Source: Desulfurococcaceae archaeon (GTDB taxonomy: Archaea > Thermoproteota > Thermoprotei_A > Sulfolobales > Desulfurococcaceae). Taken from it: DNA of 64,000 bases. This document shows positions 1 through 8,252 of this stretch, piece by piece (position 1 is the first letter of the stretch; each line of letters begins with the position of its first letter). The stretch lies in the NCBI GenBank assembly GCA_028275705.1, contig JAPWUD010000001.1, positions 124,001 to 188,000 on the forward strand, read 5' to 3'. The notes beneath the pieces are model-generated. The model was given only the letters and a program-made list of their open reading frames with translations, had not been told where the DNA came from and made no database searches. The translations under genes were made by a program, and so were the position numbers.

Positions 1-1683
1 AGGGCGATGAATGGGGATCTAGAGAAGGAGATCATATTGTCTAAACCCCTCGACGTCTTAGCTTACGCTTTATCTCTATATGTTTACCTCCACCCAGAGG
101 GGGTTTCAACAAGCGAAGTTTACGAAGCGATCAGAAAACACCCTCTCTTCACAGAGCTAAGCATAGAGGAATTTAGAGAGGTATTAGAGTACCTAGTCTA
201 CACGCGGATCATTAGAGAACTAGGTGGAAGACTATACCCTACGAGGAAGACAAGACTCTACATATACAAGACGTCCATGATACCTTCAACAATAGATGTA
301 CAAGTAGTAGAGGTTGGAAGCGGTAGGAGAGTTGGCTCACTAGATGAAGAATACGTAGTAGTAAACCTCAGCCCTGGAGACATAATAGTACTCGCTGGTA
401 GACCGTGGAGAATTATTAGCTATGATGAAACAGAGAGGAAACTATACGTAGAGCCCGCTGGAATTTCAGAGGAGGTTGTAATACCACACTGGGAGGGTGA
501 GAACATCCCCGTTGAATACGAGACTGCTCAAAGCGTTGGCTTGCTAGTTAAGTACTACAAGGAGAAAGGCGCACTCCCCGAGTTTATCAATAAAGTCTTA
601 GCTGGGAAAGCCCATGATCAGGGGCTTGAAGCCCTCCGTTCTCTAGGTGATACTGACAGCATATTTGTCGACTACATTGGGGAATTCAACTTGATCATTA
701 TTAATGTTTACGGGGGATCTAAAGTAAACTCCTTGATAAGAGACCTAGTTAAGTATGTTTTAAAGACCCAATACCCTTACATCAAGGTTACAGCTAACTC
801 AACGCCATACACTATATTAATCCAATTACATGGCCCACTAGTTGGGGTTGGTAAAACACCTGTTGAAGTAGTACATGAAGTAGTAAAAGAGCTCTGGAGG
901 TACTCCACCCGGGAAACCATAGAGAGAGTTGCGAGAGAGAGTAGTCAATTCCTGTGGAGGATCTACCAGGTAGCTCAGCGCTTTGGGGCAATAACACCTG
1001 AAACTACACATGTAAATAAACGACTCTTAGAAGCATTCTCCGATACAGTTATTGGTAAGGAAGCATTGAAGGAAGTACTTGTAAGAGACTACGATATATC
1101 CTCCTACATGGATCTAGCTGAGAGGATTAAGCAGGGTAGAATAGGGGTTTATTTAAGGAGATATGAGAAGCTCCAAGAACACCACATACTATTACTCAGC
1201 TACATTGAGCTACCTGTTTTAAGAGAACTACCACCACTAGACACATCTACATTCATGGAGAAACTCCTCAAGAGACGCGTCACAATACTCTGCTTGAGGT
1301 GTGGTTACTATAGAGAGGGCAGAGTCGAGGAATTCATGAAAATGAGCAAGTTTACTTGTCCTAAATGCAACTACGCCACTCTCACACTTGTAAAGGGTGA
1401 TGTCCACGCAGAACTAGAGGTCGTTGGAAAACTCAGAAGAGGAGAGAAGCTGACTCCCGAGGAGAGGAAAATACATGAGGATTTAGTTCAGAGAGCGGTC
1501 CTACTCTACAACTATGGAGATAAAGCACTACTAGCTCTTTCAACACCGGGCGTGGGATCTCGAGACGCTGCAAGGATCATAAATAGCTACATTAACGGTG
1601 CAGACTTACTTCAACTACTCTACGAGTACGAGAAGAGGTTTATCAAGATAAAGAAGTACCTTAAGGAGAGGGAGGGTAAGTGA
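1..1683 (+). CDS. lhr: Lhr-type DEAD/H helicase, C-terminal part (5' truncated by window edge)
   Basis: The reading frame is open to the first base of the window, so the motor domains lie outside it; the first internal ATG is at 7. What is seen is about 560 residues: winged-helix-like segments (about residues 15-90), a region rich in beta strands, then a long helical part with a zinc-ribbon-like CLRCG...CPKC pair around residues 428-455. This order matches the C-terminal half of archaeal Lhr-family ATP-dependent helicases (winged helix plus Lhr core and C-terminal domains), which act in DNA repair and recombination. The PAPS-reductase-family gene converges on it with an 11-nt gap. The family call rests on overall pattern; the helicase motifs themselves cannot be checked here. 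Confidence 0.72.
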   Translation, partial: RAMNGDLEKEIILSKPLDVLAYALSLYVYLHPEGVSTSEVYEAIRKHPLFTELSIEEFREVLEYLVYTRIIRELGGRLYPTRKTRLYIYKTSMIPSTIDVQVVEVGSGRRVGSLDEEYVVVNLSPGDIIVLAGRPWRIISYDETERKLYVEPAGISEEVVIPHWEGENIPVEYETAQSVGLLVKYYKEKGALPEFINKVLAGKAHDQGLEALRSLGDTDSIFVDYIGEFNLIIINVYGGSKVNSLIRDLVKYVLKTQYPYIKVTANSTPYTILIQLHGPLVGVGKTPVEVVHEVVKELWRYSTRETIERVARESSQFLWRIYQVAQRFGAITPETTHVNKRLLEAFSDTVIGKEALKEVLVRDYDISSYMDLAERIKQGRIGVYLRRYEKLQEHHILLLSYIELPVLRELPPLDTSTFMEKLLKRRVTILCLRCGYYREGRVEEFMKMSKFTCPKCNYATLTLVKGDVHAELEVVGKLRRGEKLTPEERKIHEDLVQRAVLLYNYGDKALLALSTPGVGSRDAARIINSYINGADLLQLLYEYEKRFIKIKKYLKEREGK

Positions 1684-1694
1684 GTATACAGTGC

Positions 1695-3626
1695 TTAACC
1701 CATTGGCCGCGCTCTAGTCTTCCTCTTAAATGACTTATAGTCGCTTGTTACCAGTGAAACCACTATTTTCTCAACGAGCTGGTCGCTTATTGGACATACT
1801 TCTACATACACTACTCTCTCTTTATCACTAAGCTCAACTAATGGCTGAGGGCCACTATGTGTTAACACAACTGATCCTCTACGCGTCCACAGAACGCATG
1901 CCCCACAGTAAACACAGGCTCTCAGCCTATACGCTATCTTCAGTAGATCTACTAGTTCCTCGAGAACTTGTTTATCACCCGCAGGCTTTACACGAATACT
2001 ATTACCTAGAAAGCTATGCACCCCTTTCCTCGACACGACTAGTGGGTCTTCACTATTGATCTTAAAGCCCAGTGCAGTGGCGTTTTTAATATATAGTTCT
2101 CTCTTGTCGCTGGGGATCACTTGTTCGTTGAACTCCACGACGATTTCCTCACCGTATTTATTAATCGATATTGGTGTTAACTTAACAGTGCTACTCTGTA
2201 ATCTTAGAGAATACTCTTTCCTCCAGTCAACAGTGTAGTTTTCGAGGTGGTGGGTAATTCTATTCTTCGCTGTTGCCGGTGTGAGCCATCTCCATAAACC
2301 ATACTTTACCCATTCACGTGGCTGGCCTAGCCTTACACGCCACTTCTCTAGTACACTATCCCACTTCTCCCATAGCTCGGGGTATATTCTCTTAACCTCA
2401 CTATACTCAGCTAGTGCACATGAGGGACATAGATAGCATCCTAGTCTATCAAACCCCTCTTCATATAGCTTATTGTATGGCAGCTTGTACCTATAAATGT
2501 AAAGCCATGTAGTGAGCTGGCTCCAGTACTGTATTGGCGTTGTACTAACCATGTGGGGTATCCACTTATTCCTCCACACAAGTGGGCTTTTAGCCCGATC
2601 AAGCGATTCATAAGCCCTTTGACCAACAATATTCAATGCTCCACCCGGCCACTTAGTCTTCGTTAACCTAGCAATTGGAACTAACTTAGCGACTTTGCAG
2701 CACCAACGATAGTCTTTTCCAGGAGGCCCAAAGACCTCGACAGCTCTCCAGAAGATATCTCCAGCTGTAGCTATGTGTAGTGTAGTACCGTAGTAACTGG
2801 CAACTTCCTCTACGTTTCTAAGTGTTTCAGGCATCTCCAAGCCGGTATCATTGAATACTATCTCTAGATCCCCGAGAGCCCTGTGTGTTAGATCTAAGGC
2901 TACTAAGCTATCTTTACCCCCTGAGTACGAGACAACCGCACTTAATCCACTATACCTTTTCCTAAGTCTATTCAAGTATTTTATGGATTTCTCCTCGAGC
3001 TGCGTCAACCCCTCTATATTGTACTTTAATACATCCTCAATTGAGGGATTATTATTACTTGTTTCAACAGGGAGAAACCTCTCGTGGAATACCTTTGAAA
3101 CAACCAATCTACTACCTTCAACCGACGCCACCCCTCTTATATTGTTCTTTTCATCAACAACAACTACCTGCCTACTACTAGTGCTAATACTCGACTCTAC
3201 CTCCTTACCCGTGTATATCGGCGGCTGTGTTCTCACATAGTCTACCAGTCCCTCGTTGAGTGCTATGTAAGCACCTTGAAATGTAAGTCTAAACCTCCAC
3301 TTCTCTATGAATGGATCGTAGTATAATTGCCCAACCACATTCCCTGAGCTCACAACTTCATACATTATATCCCAGTGTGGAACTTTGTTGAGTAGTGTAA
3401 ATTTACCCTCAAAAAACCTCTGGTATAACTTAACGCTTCCAAACTCGTATATTATAGCGTTCTTTAGCTTCTCATAGTCCCCTCTAAAAGCAGGCCTTAC
3501 ATCACCCGGCTCACTCAACTTTAAATGGTAGAGTAAATCTATCTCCTCCTGCCTAGGCTTAATTATAGGCGTATTCCTCCATGGATCCCAATACAACTTA
3601 ACTTTCCAAGGCCAAGAGTGCTTCAA
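1695..3626 (-). CDS. PAPS reductase/adenine nucleotide alpha-hydrolase family protein with Fe-S-like cysteine clusters
   Basis: About 640 residues. The PP-loop SYSGGKDS near residue 235 is the signature of the PAPS reductase/ATP-pyrophosphatase superfamily. It is followed by paired cysteines (RWCCK, then a CYLCPSC pair near residue 400) and a C-terminal ferredoxin-like CVYCGAC...CPIS cluster (about residues 575-610). This is the large archaeal form fused to a ferredoxin-like domain. Assimilatory sulfate reduction is not certain for such proteins; sulfur transfer or nucleotide activation are alternatives. I place the start at TTG 3626, because a GGTGG SD lies 4-5 nt upstream; an earlier TTG at 3644 has no such site. 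It is divergent from the Ced genes. Confidence 0.75.
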   Translation of the reverse strand: MKHSWPWKVKLYWDPWRNTPIIKPRQEEIDLLYHLKLSEPGDVRPAFRGDYEKLKNAIIYEFGSVKLYQRFFEGKFTLLNKVPHWDIMYEVVSSGNVVGQLYYDPFIEKWRFRLTFQGAYIALNEGLVDYVRTQPPIYTGKEVESSISTSSRQVVVVDEKNNIRGVASVEGSRLVVSKVFHERFLPVETSNNNPSIEDVLKYNIEGLTQLEEKSIKYLNRLRKRYSGLSAVVSYSGGKDSLVALDLTHRALGDLEIVFNDTGLEMPETLRNVEEVASYYGTTLHIATAGDIFWRAVEVFGPPGKDYRWCCKVAKLVPIARLTKTKWPGGALNIVGQRAYESLDRAKSPLVWRNKWIPHMVSTTPIQYWSQLTTWLYIYRYKLPYNKLYEEGFDRLGCYLCPSCALAEYSEVKRIYPELWEKWDSVLEKWRVRLGQPREWVKYGLWRWLTPATAKNRITHHLENYTVDWRKEYSLRLQSSTVKLTPISINKYGEEIVVEFNEQVIPSDKRELYIKNATALGFKINSEDPLVVSRKGVHSFLGNSIRVKPAGDKQVLEELVDLLKIAYRLRACVYCGACVLWTRRGSVVLTHSGPQPLVELSDKERVVYVEVCPISDQLVEKIVVSLVTSDYKSFKRKTRARPMG

Positions 3627-3698
3627 TAAACCACCTTTACACAATACTTTCGGACATCCCCCCTCTTAAAGCATTTATTTACTTTATTGGTGTAAATA

Positions 3699-3965
3699 AT
3701 GGACTTAGTTGAGTTTGTCAAGGGACTCATAGGAATAGTAGTTATTATAGCTTGGTTTATATTTCTCTTAGCATGGGTTATAGGCTGGCTCATTAAGGGG
3801 CTACCAATACCATTCCTACGCGTTAAGAAGCTAGGGGGTAGGTTTGTTGAAGACGCTATATGGGCAGCCTTCTGGCTCGCCATGGGGACAACAGTATTCG
3901 CCATAATAGCGTATATTGTGTCTTCAATCCAGTTACCAATGCCTCAACCCCCCACTATGCCATAA
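3699..3965 (+). CDS. cedA1: CedA1-like two-helix membrane protein (DNA-import pilin candidate)
   Basis: An 88-residue protein with two strong hydrophobic helices (about residues 7-33 and 51-77) joined by a short basic turn containing KGLPIPFL and VKKLGG; there is no cleavable signal or class III signal peptide. Size and topology match CedA1, which in crenarchaea is the pilin-like subunit of the Ced DNA importer and is related to VirB2/TrbC-type conjugative pilins (established for the family). It starts the cluster cedA1-cedA-small ORF-cedB on the plus strand, 17 nt before cedA. The turn motif recurs at the N terminus of CedA. Identification depends strongly on context, since two-helix proteins are hard to tell apart by sequence. 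Confidence 0.72.
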   Translation: MDLVEFVKGLIGIVVIIAWFIFLLAWVIGWLIKGLPIPFLRVKKLGGRFVEDAIWAAFWLAMGTTVFAIIAYIVSSIQLPMPQPPTMP

Positions 3966-3982
3966 TGCTACTTGGTGTTTAA

Positions 3983-5335
3983 ATGGATCTCTTAGAGCTT
4001 GCATTCTACTTATCTGTGTTATCCTATGTAACTGGCTTATTATTGAAAGCACTACCATTGCCTTTTCTTCTAGTTAAGAAAATTGGCAGGAGCCTGGTGA
4101 GTGATGGATTATTCTCCGCTATACTAGTCTTCTCATATAGAGTGCTCCTTGAATTAATAGACTATATAGGTGGGCTTTTAGGGTCGAACTGGGCAATTTA
4201 CACAGCTTGGATACTTGATAAAATACAAGCTCTACTAATACTCTTAGTGTTGTTAAAAACCATTGGATTCGCATTGTCGAAAGCGGGATTCAGCTTCTTA
4301 GCTGGGGGTTTTCTAAGTCAATTAACAAGTCTTGTCTCAACATCTCTAACTACATTAATAATCTCGACATACATATCAACAATGCTCTATGCTGGTGCAC
4401 CAGTATTGATAGCACTTGGATTAGTACTTCACGCAGTGCCATTTAGACTAACTCGTAGCGTTGGAGCAACACTCATAGCAATTGTAATTGTGTTCTCCAT
4501 AGGCATACCACTCATGCCGGCGTTCATAAATACCTTCAGCTCCCTCGTGGGTTATGCCGTGATCACGCGTGGTGATGTCTGCACGGGGGAGATAAAGATA
4601 ATTGACGATGTTGGAAGAGGGTTGGGTTATGCTATTGTAGAGGGGTATGTGAATGGTGAGCTCCAGTATAGATATGTAGTTAGTGGAAATGGAACACTCT
4701 ACGTTGATAGCCTCTATGGCCTACCATGCGTAGACCACGAAGTAGTAGTAAATATAGCAGACTTGTACTACACTGCCAGTGTCACGCTGGGGGAGAGTAG
4801 AAACTGGGATTTAACTCTTGTAGCTACAAATACACTCTCCATAGCGCCAAATCGATTTGTATTATTTACTAGTAGCTACAATCTTGTTAGTTACTCGAGT
4901 GATAATAAATGGCTAAACATAACGATGAGTTCTCAAGGTATAAACTTCACACTATACACAGAGCGTGGAGATAGTGTTGAAGTTTATGTAGATGGCTTAA
5001 TGGTAGAGCCCACTACCACTAACCAGGTTGAATGGTATGGCGTAAACCTCACTACTAGAACATATACTCTAAATGAAGGAGAGCACATGGTGAATATTAG
5101 AGTGGACTGGCGTGGATCGAGCTCTCCACAGCCCGATCCCTACCCATACTCCATGAACGTCCTCGGAGTGGACCTCATGAAGCCTGAGACTTTGATATTT
5201 ATTGTTACTTACTTATTCTTTGAGTTAACAATAATGCCAATAGCGTACATTGCTATCTTGTTTACTATATCCCTAAGCCTCGCGAGACTCCTAGGAGGGG
5301 TTTCAATGTCTATAGCGAGATTAGTTATGGTGTAG
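3983..5335 (+). CDS. cedA: CedA-like polytopic membrane protein of the Ced DNA importer
   Basis: 450 residues: about six hydrophobic helices in the first 190 residues, then a roughly 190-residue extracytoplasmic beta-rich domain with a possible disulfide (Cys near 199 and 248) and several N-X-S/T sites, then two C-terminal helices (about 395-445). CedA is the channel component of the crenarchaeal exchange-of-DNA system and is compared with VirB6. Start ATG 3983 follows a GGTG SD. The N-terminal segment repeats the KALPLPFL...VKKIG motif of the upstream 88-residue protein. The large external domain is longer than I expect for a minimal CedA, so this may be an order-specific form. Assigned mainly from topology and neighbours. 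Confidence 0.72.
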   Translation: MDLLELAFYLSVLSYVTGLLLKALPLPFLLVKKIGRSLVSDGLFSAILVFSYRVLLELIDYIGGLLGSNWAIYTAWILDKIQALLILLVLLKTIGFALSKAGFSFLAGGFLSQLTSLVSTSLTTLIISTYISTMLYAGAPVLIALGLVLHAVPFRLTRSVGATLIAIVIVFSIGIPLMPAFINTFSSLVGYAVITRGDVCTGEIKIIDDVGRGLGYAIVEGYVNGELQYRYVVSGNGTLYVDSLYGLPCVDHEVVVNIADLYYTASVTLGESRNWDLTLVATNTLSIAPNRFVLFTSSYNLVSYSSDNKWLNITMSSQGINFTLYTERGDSVEVYVDGLMVEPTTTNQVEWYGVNLTTRTYTLNEGEHMVNIRVDWRGSSSPQPDPYPYSMNVLGVDLMKPETLIFIVTYLFFELTIMPIAYIAILFTISLSLARLLGGVSMSIARLVMV

Positions 5336-5340
5336 AGTTA

Positions 5341-5502
5341 TTGAAGTCCCCGACAAAGATCGTTGTTTTAATGCTATTGATCCACGCTATATTTACATTC
5401 ATACAAAGCAAAAGCGCGATCTCACTTCTCATCTCCACAGCTCTCGCATTAATACTAGTAATCATGGATAGGGTGAGTAGGAGTCGTGAAGTTAATCCAT
5501 AA
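5341..5502 (+). CDS. cedA2: Small two-helix membrane protein, CedA2 candidate
   Basis: A 53-residue ORF starting with TTG 5341, six bases after the cedA stop and ending inside the start of the ATPase gene (overlap 5486-5502). It has two short hydrophobic segments (about residues 7-20 and 24-40) separated by a polar IQSKSA turn and ends in a charged tail. Position between cedA and cedB, size and two-helix topology fit CedA2, the third membrane component described for the Ced system in Sulfolobus. No strong SD is visible; translational coupling to cedA is likely. The reading frame is seen directly; its identity as CedA2 is inference. Confidence 0.55.
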   Translation: MKSPTKIVVLMLLIHAIFTFIQSKSAISLLISTALALILVIMDRVSRSREVNP

Positions 5503-7165
5503 ATTCCTGTATTACTTAAAGTCGTTCACCTATGAGGGGTTAATTAACTCCATTAAAAACATAGAAGTAGAGCCCCCAGACCTCGTTGTTTACATAGGGG
5601 ATAAGAGAGTTGTACTTAGTAGGTTTCTAGTGTGTAGGGAAGTAGAATATAATATATCAGAGGTAGGGGAGGGTGAAGCTAAAACTATTCTCGAATCCTA
5701 TAAAGCTCTCATAAAGTCTCTTCCCGAGGGGATCCACATTTACTTAGTCAAGGAGAACATTGACTTCTCCAGCTTACTGCGTAAAATAGGAAACGAGATC
5801 CTAAACATACAGTCGGATTTAGAGGGTGTAGTGGAGGAGTCTAAGCGCATTAAACTAAATTTAAAGCTTGAAAAACTCAAAAAACTCTACGACCTCCTCG
5901 TCGGTGGGAAACCATTTATTAGGGTTGCTCTAGTAGTAGTGTATAGAGTTGAGTCAACGAGTAAAGAGATCGCTAAAAGCCTTGCAGACTACTATGAGGT
6001 TATATTAACAAGTACTTTTAGAAATACCTATGGATTAGTTCTTGATAGAGCCTCATATGACGACATCGTTCAATTACTCCTAGGCTCTATGGGGATCATT
6101 GAAAAGCCTAGAGTAAAGCAACTACAAGTAGAGCTCGACAGAGTCTCCCAACTACAGCCATTAGTAATGGATAAACTTCCAAGACTAGACAAAGCAGTTA
6201 TTATAGGAATGGAGTTAGAAACTAAACACCCCGTGGAGATTAGTTTAGACGAGTTATATAAGCACTTCGCAATTATAGGTCCAACGGGTAAGGGTAAAAC
6301 AACGCTTATGGCTTCCATTATTGAACAAGTTGTCTCTAGTGATCTACAGAGAGTAGTTGCCTTCGACTTCAAGGGAGATCTATCCAAGTACCTACCATGT
6401 GGATTGGTGAGAGTAATTACACCAGTGGATGCTCCAATAAGCATACTTGAGAAACCCAGAGATATTGATCGAGCTGACTGGAAGCTAATCGTGGTGGAGG
6501 CGTTATCCCATGCGGGTGGATTGCCAAGTGAGTCTGTTCTAAGAGCTCTCAATATATTGGAGAATACCGGGTTAAAGAGTGTTGAGAGCCCCTATGTCGC
6601 ATCAATTCTAGCACCTTTCAGGGATTTACTGAGTAGTGAGTCTAGAATGGATGTATTATTGGAGGCTTTGAGGAGAGAGAGTATTTTAATCAATGTTGAA
6701 GGCTATGGTGTTGCATATCAGAATGCATATATAGCCATATGTGCTGGGATTATACGCTACCTCCTATTGAGGAGTATAGAGGAGGCAAATCCATTAATCT
6801 TCATAGATGACGCGTGGAGAATACTTGAATTAAGAACTATTAGAGAACTAGTACGTGAGGGGAGGAGTAGGAGAATAGGGGTAGTTGTTTCAACGCAGAG
6901 CCCCAGCGATTTTCCACAGGATCTTGTTGAAAACATACATGCAGCTGTTCTCTTTGGATCTAGAAACCGCGAGTACATATCTAGGTCCATTAATACCTTC
7001 AATATACCTGAGCAATTGGCTTTAAATATGCCTAAACTAGGTGTTGGAGAGGGTTTATTCGTGAACACCGCTACTAGGACAATGAAATTAATTAAGACTT
7101 TTAATCCTAGTTTCCTAGAGGAGAAAACCCGTGAACCCACGGGTGTAGAGTTAAATAAGCATTGA
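5486..7165 (+). CDS. cedB: CedB-like VirB4/HerA-family ATPase
   Basis: 559 residues. An N-terminal region of about 230 residues is followed by a motor domain with Walker A GPTGKGKTT (about 265-273), Walker B LIFIDD (about 434-440) and a later STQSP sensor-type motif (about 473), the arrangement of HerA/FtsK-type hexameric ATPases. CedB is the ATPase that powers inward DNA transfer in the crenarchaeal Ced system. Start GTG 5486 overlaps the upstream small ORF and has AGGAG just upstream. It is the last member of the cedA1-cedA-small ORF-cedB block, which supports CedB over HerA (no NurA nearby) or a generic DUF87 ATPase. Confidence 0.78.
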   Translation: MKLIHKFLYYLKSFTYEGLINSIKNIEVEPPDLVVYIGDKRVVLSRFLVCREVEYNISEVGEGEAKTILESYKALIKSLPEGIHIYLVKENIDFSSLLRKIGNEILNIQSDLEGVVEESKRIKLNLKLEKLKKLYDLLVGGKPFIRVALVVVYRVESTSKEIAKSLADYYEVILTSTFRNTYGLVLDRASYDDIVQLLLGSMGIIEKPRVKQLQVELDRVSQLQPLVMDKLPRLDKAVIIGMELETKHPVEISLDELYKHFAIIGPTGKGKTTLMASIIEQVVSSDLQRVVAFDFKGDLSKYLPCGLVRVITPVDAPISILEKPRDIDRADWKLIVVEALSHAGGLPSESVLRALNILENTGLKSVESPYVASILAPFRDLLSSESRMDVLLEALRRESILINVEGYGVAYQNAYIAICAGIIRYLLLRSIEEANPLIFIDDAWRILELRTIRELVREGRSRRIGVVVSTQSPSDFPQDLVENIHAAVLFGSRNREYISRSINTFNIPEQLALNMPKLGVGEGLFVNTATRTMKLIKTFNPSFLEEKTREPTGVELNKH

Positions 7166-7192
7166 ACTCATTGTAGAATAGAGGTGGTTTTA

Positions 7193-7309
7193 ATGGGTGG
7201 TAGGCAGAGGACAACAATATTCATGATCAAAGAAACTGTCAAGAGGGAGAAAGAGGAGTCTTCTAAGACTAGTGGGAGAGAGTCGAAGAAGGCTGGAAAA
7301 TCAGAGTAG
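7193..7309 (+). CDS. Very small basic/charged protein of unknown function
   Basis: A 38-codon ORF beginning ATG 7193 with a strong GAGGTGG SD eight bases upstream. The product begins MGGRQRTT and is mostly Lys, Arg, Glu and Ser with no hydrophobic segment, so it is probably disordered or nucleic-acid binding. It lies 27 nt after cedB and 10 nt before the SPOUT methyltransferase, so it may be co-transcribed with either. I do not recognise the family; a diverged relative of the charged N terminus of a ribosomal protein such as S25e is only a guess. Confidence 0.45.
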   Translation: MGGRQRTTIFMIKETVKREKEESSKTSGRESKKAGKSE

Positions 7310-7319
7310 CGTGTAGTTA

Positions 7320-8156
7320 ATGAATGGTGTTTTTAATACCTTTCTCCGCGTCGTGTTACCAACCAGTATTCTCAGTGTAGAGCACCACTTACTATTAAAG
7401 TCCATTAGAATACACCAGGTTGCTAGGTGGACATCTATATTTGGTGTGAGCGAGGTTTTATTCTATAGAGAGCCCACTACGAGTATGGATGAATTCGGGG
7501 AACACGAGTTACTGATTAAAGATCACTGGAACTACTTCTTCACACCTCCATATCTACGTAGAAAACTAGTCCCAATTAAGCCTTCATTAAAGTATGTTGG
7601 TATGCTCCCGCCAATTAGGCTGGAAGTATTTAATGTTTATAAGAAACCGAGAGAGGGTGAGTTGAGGATAGGCTATGTATATAGAGGGAGAGATGGGTTT
7701 TTAGCGTTAATTGGAGATAAAGCCCCCTACGTCGTCGAGAATAATTGCCCTAGGGAAGGCTTAGTTGTAGTTCGAGTGAAGAACGTGGAGAGACACCTCG
7801 TTGAGTGCGTTGACACCCCTATATACACTGGACCTAGATTAATATTTACGAGTAGTTTTAGGGAAGCCCTTGAAGAGAGTAGAGCTTCCTCAGATGTAGT
7901 TGTAGCGACTGATAGGAATGGTAAAGTAGTAAGTGTAGAGGATGTTGTGGGAATTCGGGGTAAGAGGGTATCTATTTTATTTGGAAGCCCAAAGTATGAT
8001 TTATTCGAGATAGCAATGCGTGATGGACTAGAACTGAGAGACCACGTGGACTACGTCTGGAATACTATTCCAGGCCAGAGAGTTGTCTCTATTAGGACAG
8101 AGGAGGCGCTCATCATAACACTTGGAGTAATAAATGTTTTTTTAAGGGTTATGTGA
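7320..8156 (+). CDS. SPOUT-class RNA methyltransferase (C9orf114/DUF171-type)
   Basis: 278 residues. The N terminus (SILSVEHHLLLKSIRIHQVAR) and the later pieces GELRIGYVYRGRDGF and LFGSPKYDLFEIAM match the archaeal putative RNA uridine-N3 methyltransferase family, a SPOUT trefoil-knot enzyme with an OB-fold insertion (roughly residues 95-170 here). In archaea this gene commonly sits just before rpl3, as here. The substrate is probably rRNA but is not defined by the sequence. The start at ATG 7320 is not backed by a clear SD and could be a few codons further on. A ribosomal promoter follows its stop codon. Confidence 0.72.
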   Translation: MNGVFNTFLRVVLPTSILSVEHHLLLKSIRIHQVARWTSIFGVSEVLFYREPTTSMDEFGEHELLIKDHWNYFFTPPYLRRKLVPIKPSLKYVGMLPPIRLEVFNVYKKPREGELRIGYVYRGRDGFLALIGDKAPYVVENNCPREGLVVVRVKNVERHLVECVDTPIYTGPRLIFTSSFREALEESRASSDVVVATDRNGKVVSVEDVVGIRGKRVSILFGSPKYDLFEIAMRDGLELRDHVDYVWNTIPGQRVVSIRTEEALIITLGVINVFLRVM

Positions 8157-8170
8157 TTCAATTTAGCTAG

Positions 8171-8205
8171 TTGAAGTATATAAGGTTATTTAACTAGAGT
8201 TAGTT
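8171..8205 (+). promoter_or_regulatory. Promoter of the ribosomal protein operon
   Basis: TATATAA at 8177-8183 lies in the only long gap (about 95 nt) before rpl3. With a usual 22-27 nt spacing, transcription would begin near 8205, leaving a leader of about 48 nt that contains the GGGGAGG SD just before ATG 8253. No other TATA-like element of similar quality is seen in the gap. Confidence 0.6.
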
Positions 8206-8252
8206 GAGCAATGGGGAGTGCTTATATCTAGTGAGGTATAGAGGGGAGGAGA

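Noticed and set aside
2851-3240. A 129-codon plus-strand ORF opposite the PAPS-reductase-family gene, and many similar antisense ORFs
   Set aside because: They mirror the codon pattern of real genes on the other strand and have no SD or family resemblance.
5341-5502. That the 53-codon ORF is just the tail of a cedA readthrough
   Set aside because: It is in a different frame from cedA, has its own TTG start, two hydrophobic segments and a stop overlapping the next gene.
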